From the NCBI GenBank assembly GCA_002898915.1, contig BEHO01000029.1, forward strand, positions 1 through 8,901: 8,901 nucleotides of DNA. The letters run 5' to 3'. The notes under the pieces are model-generated. The model was not told the DNA's origin and did not search any database. It saw nothing but the letters and a program-made list of their open reading frames with translations. Every line of letters starts with the position of its first letter. Positions within the stretch are counted from its first letter, which is position 1. This stretch comes from a bacterium HR12. Its GTDB lineage: Bacteria > Actinomycetota > UBA4738 > HRBIN12. Of this stretch, positions 6,241 to 8,901 are shown in pieces. The translations under genes and the position numbers were made by a program.

Positions 6241-7710
6241 TCAGATCTCGGCGCCGCTGCGGAGATCGGCCAGGACCTGGCTCGCCGGCTCCCGGCCGCG
6301 CACGAGGGCGGTCACGACGATCCCGAGCACGAGCCAGACCACCGCGTAGATCCAGACCAGGTTCACGGGGTTCGGCTGCTTGTAGACCCCGCCGAAGACC
6401 GCCCCGACCGCCGTGGCCAGGCCGACGAGCCCCGCGAGGACCACCCCGACCCGGTTCCGGTGATCGGCGAGCCCGCGGAAGGCCCCGGCCGCCATGAGCC
6501 CGTAGACGACCATCAGGCAGAAGCCGCCGAACGTCGAGAGCCAGGCGAACATGGCGAAGTAGTGGGGGGTCTCCGGCATCGCGAAGAGCCCGTCCCAGAG
6601 CTCCGCGAAGAGGACCATGAGCACGGAGAACCCCTCGACGAAGACGATCGCCCCGAGCGGGGTGCCCCGGGACCCCGAGACCGTCGCCAGGACGCCGGGG
6701 ATCCGTCGGTCGCGGGCGAGCGCGAACACCCCGCGCGTCGAGGCGACCGCCGCGCCGAGCCCCACCGCCATGATGTCGAGGAACACCACGACGATGAGGA
6801 ACTTCACGATCAGGTCCGAGCCGTAGAAGTCCGGCGACCCCAGCGCGAACACCGGGGCGGCCGCGATCTCCGGGTCGAGGATCAGGTTCGGGTCGAACCC
6901 GAACCCGGCGACCTGCGCGTAGGAGGCGATCAGGTAGAAGGCCGAGACGATCACCACCGTGAGCAGCACGGCCCGGGGGATCGCCCGCTTGGGCTCGGCG
7001 GTCTCCTCCGCCAGGTTCGCGGCCGTCTCGAAGCCCACGAAGATCAGGACGCCGTAGAGCACCCCGAACAGGATCCCGGGGAGCCCGTCGGCGGCCTCGG
7101 CGGGGTTGAGCGCCCGGAGGCTGTTCGAGCCCCCCACGTCCACCAGGACCTTGACGAAGAACAGCAGCAGGGCCGCCGCCGACACGAGCGCCAGCGCGAG
7201 CTGCACCCGGGTGGAGAGCTGCACCCCGAGGTACATGATCAGGAAGACGGCCGCGACGTAGAGCGCGCTCCACACGATCATCGGCAGCGGCGAGTCGACC
7301 CCGAACACCGCCGGGAACACGACGTCGTGCACGAACCAGCCCACGAGCACCGCGATGGCCGAGGCGAGGACGGTGGTCCCCCCGTAGTAGAGCCAGCCCG
7401 TCGCGGCGCCCGCCTGCTGGCCGAGCCCCATGGAGACGTAGTCGTAGAGCGACCCGGCCGCGTGGACCCGCTTCGCGTACTGGGCGACGATCCAGCCCAG
7501 GGCGAAGGTGCCGACCGCCGCGAGCAGCACGGCGAACGGCGTGGCCACGCCGGCCCCCTTGCCCGAGGCGCTGAACCCCGCGATGAGGGGGATGAGGAAG
7601 GCCGCCGAGAAGACGGGCCCCATGAACCCCACCGACTGCGCGATCACGTCCACCAACGACAGGCGCTTGGCTCCCAAGCGCTCGTACCCGAGCTCCTGCT
7701 CGCTCGCCAT
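6241..7710 (-). CDS. APC-family amino acid/amine permease
   Basis: The 489-residue integral membrane protein belongs to the amino acid-polyamine-organocation (APC) superfamily. About 12 hydrophobic segments can be seen, with both ends probably cytoplasmic. Segment 1 carries the broken-helix motif QSVGFMGPVFSAAFLIP (25-41). Segment 6 and its following loop carry the signature FVGFETAANLAEETAEPKRA (224-243). RGVFALARDRRIPGVLA (326-342) is the conserved cytoplasmic loop after segment 8. It would import an amino acid or amine by proton symport or by amine/amino-acid exchange; the substrate is not readable. The ATG at 7710 is preferred to the in-frame GTG at 7722, which overlaps the SD AGGAGG (7727-7722). 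The gene starts 33 nt after the dioxygenase stop and lies before a decarboxylase. That pairing is known for amino acid/amine antiport systems and for catabolic clusters. Confidence 0.92.
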   Translation of the reverse strand: MASEQELGYERLGAKRLSLVDVIAQSVGFMGPVFSAAFLIPLIAGFSASGKGAGVATPFAVLLAAVGTFALGWIVAQYAKRVHAAGSLYDYVSMGLGQQAGAATGWLYYGGTTVLASAIAVLVGWFVHDVVFPAVFGVDSPLPMIVWSALYVAAVFLIMYLGVQLSTRVQLALALVSAAALLLFFVKVLVDVGGSNSLRALNPAEAADGLPGILFGVLYGVLIFVGFETAANLAEETAEPKRAIPRAVLLTVVIVSAFYLIASYAQVAGFGFDPNLILDPEIAAAPVFALGSPDFYGSDLIVKFLIVVVFLDIMAVGLGAAVASTRGVFALARDRRIPGVLATVSGSRGTPLGAIVFVEGFSVLMVLFAELWDGLFAMPETPHYFAMFAWLSTFGGFCLMVVYGLMAAGAFRGLADHRNRVGVVLAGLVGLATAVGAVFGGVYKQPNPVNLVWIYAVVWLVLGIVVTALVRGREPASQVLADLRSGAEI

Positions 7711-7743
7711 GCGTTCCCCCACCTCCTCTCGGAACCGCAGCGC

Positions 7744-8628
7744 TCAGGCGGTCCAGCCGCCCTCGGGCCGCTCGAACCAGACGTGCACCTGCCCGGTGCC
7801 GATCGAGGCCTCGTACTCGGAGAACCGCTCCCCCGGCGCCGTGCAGGCCCGGCCGCCGAGGGCCGCGACCATGGTCAGGTAGTGCCCGAACCCGCCCTCG
7901 GGATGTGCCTCCAGGTACTCGGGCATGTTGTCGATGACGCCGGCGTGGTCCCCGCGCTCGAGCATCCCGAGGACCTTCATGTCCGCCTCGTAGTACTCGG
8001 GGGCGTAGATGTTGTCGGGCGCCCGCTGGGCCTCGCGCTTGCGGAGCTCCTTGAAGTTGAAGAAGCGGTGCGTCATGCCTCCCGAGGCGAGCAGCACCAC
8101 CCGTCGGTCGCTCTGCGCGATCGCCCGCCCGATCAGCTCCCCGAAGAGGAGGAAGTCCTCGGTGTCGCAGGTCTGGTTGATCGCCACGCTGATCCAGCGC
8201 GTCTCGGGATCGCCGAGGAACGTCCAGATGTTCACGGTGCCGTAGAAGATCGGCAGGTACGGGTCGTCGCAGGCGAGGATCCAGCAGTCGTCGCGCCCGT
8301 CGGCCTGGGCCGCGATGAGCTTCGCCAGCTCGGGGTCCCCGGGGATGTCGTACGGGATCTGCGACATCCCCCGCGGCAGCTCGTGGCTGGTGAACCGGCC
8401 GCTCCGGCGCTCGTGGGCCGTCACGATGTGCTCGAACGTGGAGTACCAGTGCGTGTCGAAGACCACGACGGTGTCGGGCCGCAGCCGGTCGATGCACTCG
8501 GTCTTCATCCGGCGCAGCCCCGGCACCAGGGTGATCTCCTTGCCCTCGTTCAGCTCGAGCCGGACCTCCTCCGGCAGCATGATCGTCGGCACGTGCGCGA
8601 CGAGCGCGGCTCCTACCACCTCACCCAT
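7744..8628 (-). CDS. hpaD: Homoprotocatechuate (3,4-dihydroxyphenylacetate) 2,3-dioxygenase, LigB-type class III extradiol
   Basis: The 294-residue protein matches class III (LigB superfamily) extradiol dioxygenases and follows the E. coli HpaD pattern. The expected reaction is O2-dependent meta-cleavage of 3,4-dihydroxyphenylacetate to 5-carboxymethyl-2-hydroxymuconate semialdehyde. His12 in AHVPT and His60 in FDTHW are the likely Fe(II) ligands. His187 in SGGMTHRF is the likely acid/base residue. Glu271 in SEYEASIGTGQVH is the likely third metal ligand, by comparison with the TELFPSSGTGQVN segment of E. coli HpaD recalled from memory. SHELP (81-85) and NMPEY (234-238) are also shared. The ATG at 8628 comes 3 nt after the stop of the HpaE-like dehydrogenase, with GAGGG-type SD sequence in that overlap; the two encode consecutive pathway steps. 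Other catecholic substrates (protocatechuate, 2,3-dihydroxyphenylpropionate) are less likely given hpaE. Confidence 0.88.
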   Translation of the reverse strand: MGEVVGAALVAHVPTIMLPEEVRLELNEGKEITLVPGLRRMKTECIDRLRPDTVVVFDTHWYSTFEHIVTAHERRSGRFTSHELPRGMSQIPYDIPGDPELAKLIAAQADGRDDCWILACDDPYLPIFYGTVNIWTFLGDPETRWISVAINQTCDTEDFLLFGELIGRAIAQSDRRVVLLASGGMTHRFFNFKELRKREAQRAPDNIYAPEYYEADMKVLGMLERGDHAGVIDNMPEYLEAHPEGGFGHYLTMVAALGGRACTAPGERFSEYEASIGTGQVHVWFERPEGGWTA

Positions 8629-8631
8629 CCC

Positions 8632-8901
8632 TCATCCCTCCCCTCTGATGCAGATCGTCTTCACGTCGGCGTGGAAGTCGAACGACCAGGTCCCGCCCTC
8701 GCGCCCGATCCCCGAGCTCCGGGCCCCGCCGAAGGGCGCCCCCAGGTCCCGGACGAAGAAGCAGTTCACCCACACGGTCCCGGCCACGAGCCGCGCGGCG
8801 ACCCGCTCGGCCCGCTCGGGGTCCCCCGTGTAGACGGTCGCCGCGAGCCCGTAGTCGGTGCCGTTCGCGAGGGCGATCGCCTCCTCCTCGTCGGCGAAGG
8901 T
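8632..8901 (-). CDS. hpaE: 5-carboxymethyl-2-hydroxymuconate semialdehyde dehydrogenase (C-terminal part, cut by window edge)
   Basis: Only the last 89 codons are present; the gene continues beyond the right edge, so the catalytic Cys and the NAD-binding motifs are not visible. The segment is a typical aldehyde dehydrogenase C-terminus: EAIALANGTDYGLAATVYT, then VWVNCFFVRDLGAPFGG, then SSGIGREGGTWSFDFHADVK. The FVRDL..PFGG..SGIGREGG..S.DF pattern matches HpaE and related hydroxymuconic semialdehyde dehydrogenases more closely than general betaine or fatty aldehyde dehydrogenases. It would oxidise the ring-cleavage product of the HpaD neighbour with NAD+. The stop lies 3 nt before the hpaD ATG, so the pair is almost certainly one operon. 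Confidence 0.85.
   Translation of the reverse strand, partial: TFADEEEAIALANGTDYGLAATVYTGDPERAERVAARLVAGTVWVNCFFVRDLGAPFGGARSSGIGREGGTWSFDFHADVKTICIRGEG

Noticed and set aside
7711..7722. GTG at 7722 as an earlier start for the permease
   Set aside because: It coincides with the AGGAGG Shine-Dalgarno site, leaving no ribosome-binding sequence at proper distance; the ATG at 7710 is better placed.
7711..7743. Hairpin (GTTCC/GGAAC) enclosing the permease SD as a possible riboregulator
   Set aside because: The stem is only 5 bp with no outward extension, which is within chance expectation.
6179..8497. 772-codon minus-strand open frame across the permease and dioxygenase
   Set aside because: It is a frame-shifted shadow (Arg/Gly/Ala-rich, no motifs) of the APC permease and hpaD, both of which have clear family signatures in their own frames.
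1..8901. Mobile elements, tRNA/rRNA genes, CRISPR arrays, toxin-antitoxin or phage genes
   Set aside because: No transposase, integrase, tRNA-like cloverleaf, spaced short repeats or defence-gene motifs were found. The only direct repeat of note is the in-gene duplication at 3563-3864.

Overview
This is a compact, very GC-rich bacterial segment (about 70% GC or more by eye, with G/C at nearly every third codon position). It carries ten protein-coding genes, one cut by the right edge, and almost no non-coding DNA. The composition, GTG starts, stop/start overlaps, the prpD-prpB-prpC gene order and a PGPGW-type membrane protein fit an actinobacterial-like or other high-GC environmental lineage. 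The taxonomy is an inference; no rRNA or marker gene is present.

Left part (1-3474, plus strand): a three-gene 2-methylcitrate cycle operon. prpD (2-methylcitrate dehydratase), prpB (2-methylisocitrate lyase) and prpC (2-methylcitrate/citrate synthase) are joined by an ATGA and a GTGA overlap. Together they would condense propionyl-CoA with oxaloacetate and process the product to succinate and pyruvate. This detoxifies and uses propionate from odd-chain fatty acids, branched amino acids or cholesterol-like substrates. A hydratase of the AcnD/aconitase type is not in the window.

Right part (8901 down to 3499, minus strand): a long run of co-directional genes. First comes the end of a 5-carboxymethyl-2-hydroxymuconate semialdehyde dehydrogenase (hpaE-like), then a LigB-type homoprotocatechuate 2,3-dioxygenase (hpaD-like). 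An APC-family amino acid/amine permease follows, then a PLP-dependent group II (aromatic-L-amino-acid type) decarboxylase. The last three genes are a small PGPGW membrane protein, an Mth938-like (DUF498) protein and an unrecognised 151-residue protein built from two copies of one domain. The first two genes are consecutive steps of homoprotocatechuate meta-cleavage. The permease and decarboxylase could feed aromatic amino acids or amines into that route, but a strong 13-bp hairpin separates permease from decarboxylase and may end the first transcript.

The two gene blocks converge at 3474/3499 with a 24-nt gap. The most unusual items are the internally duplicated 151-residue protein, whose duplication is still about 92% identical at DNA level over 71 nt, and the hairpin plus TAGCAT hexamer directly before the SD-less GTG start of the decarboxylase. 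I see no mobile element, CRISPR array, tRNA or rRNA. No clearly undescribed multi-gene system is evident.
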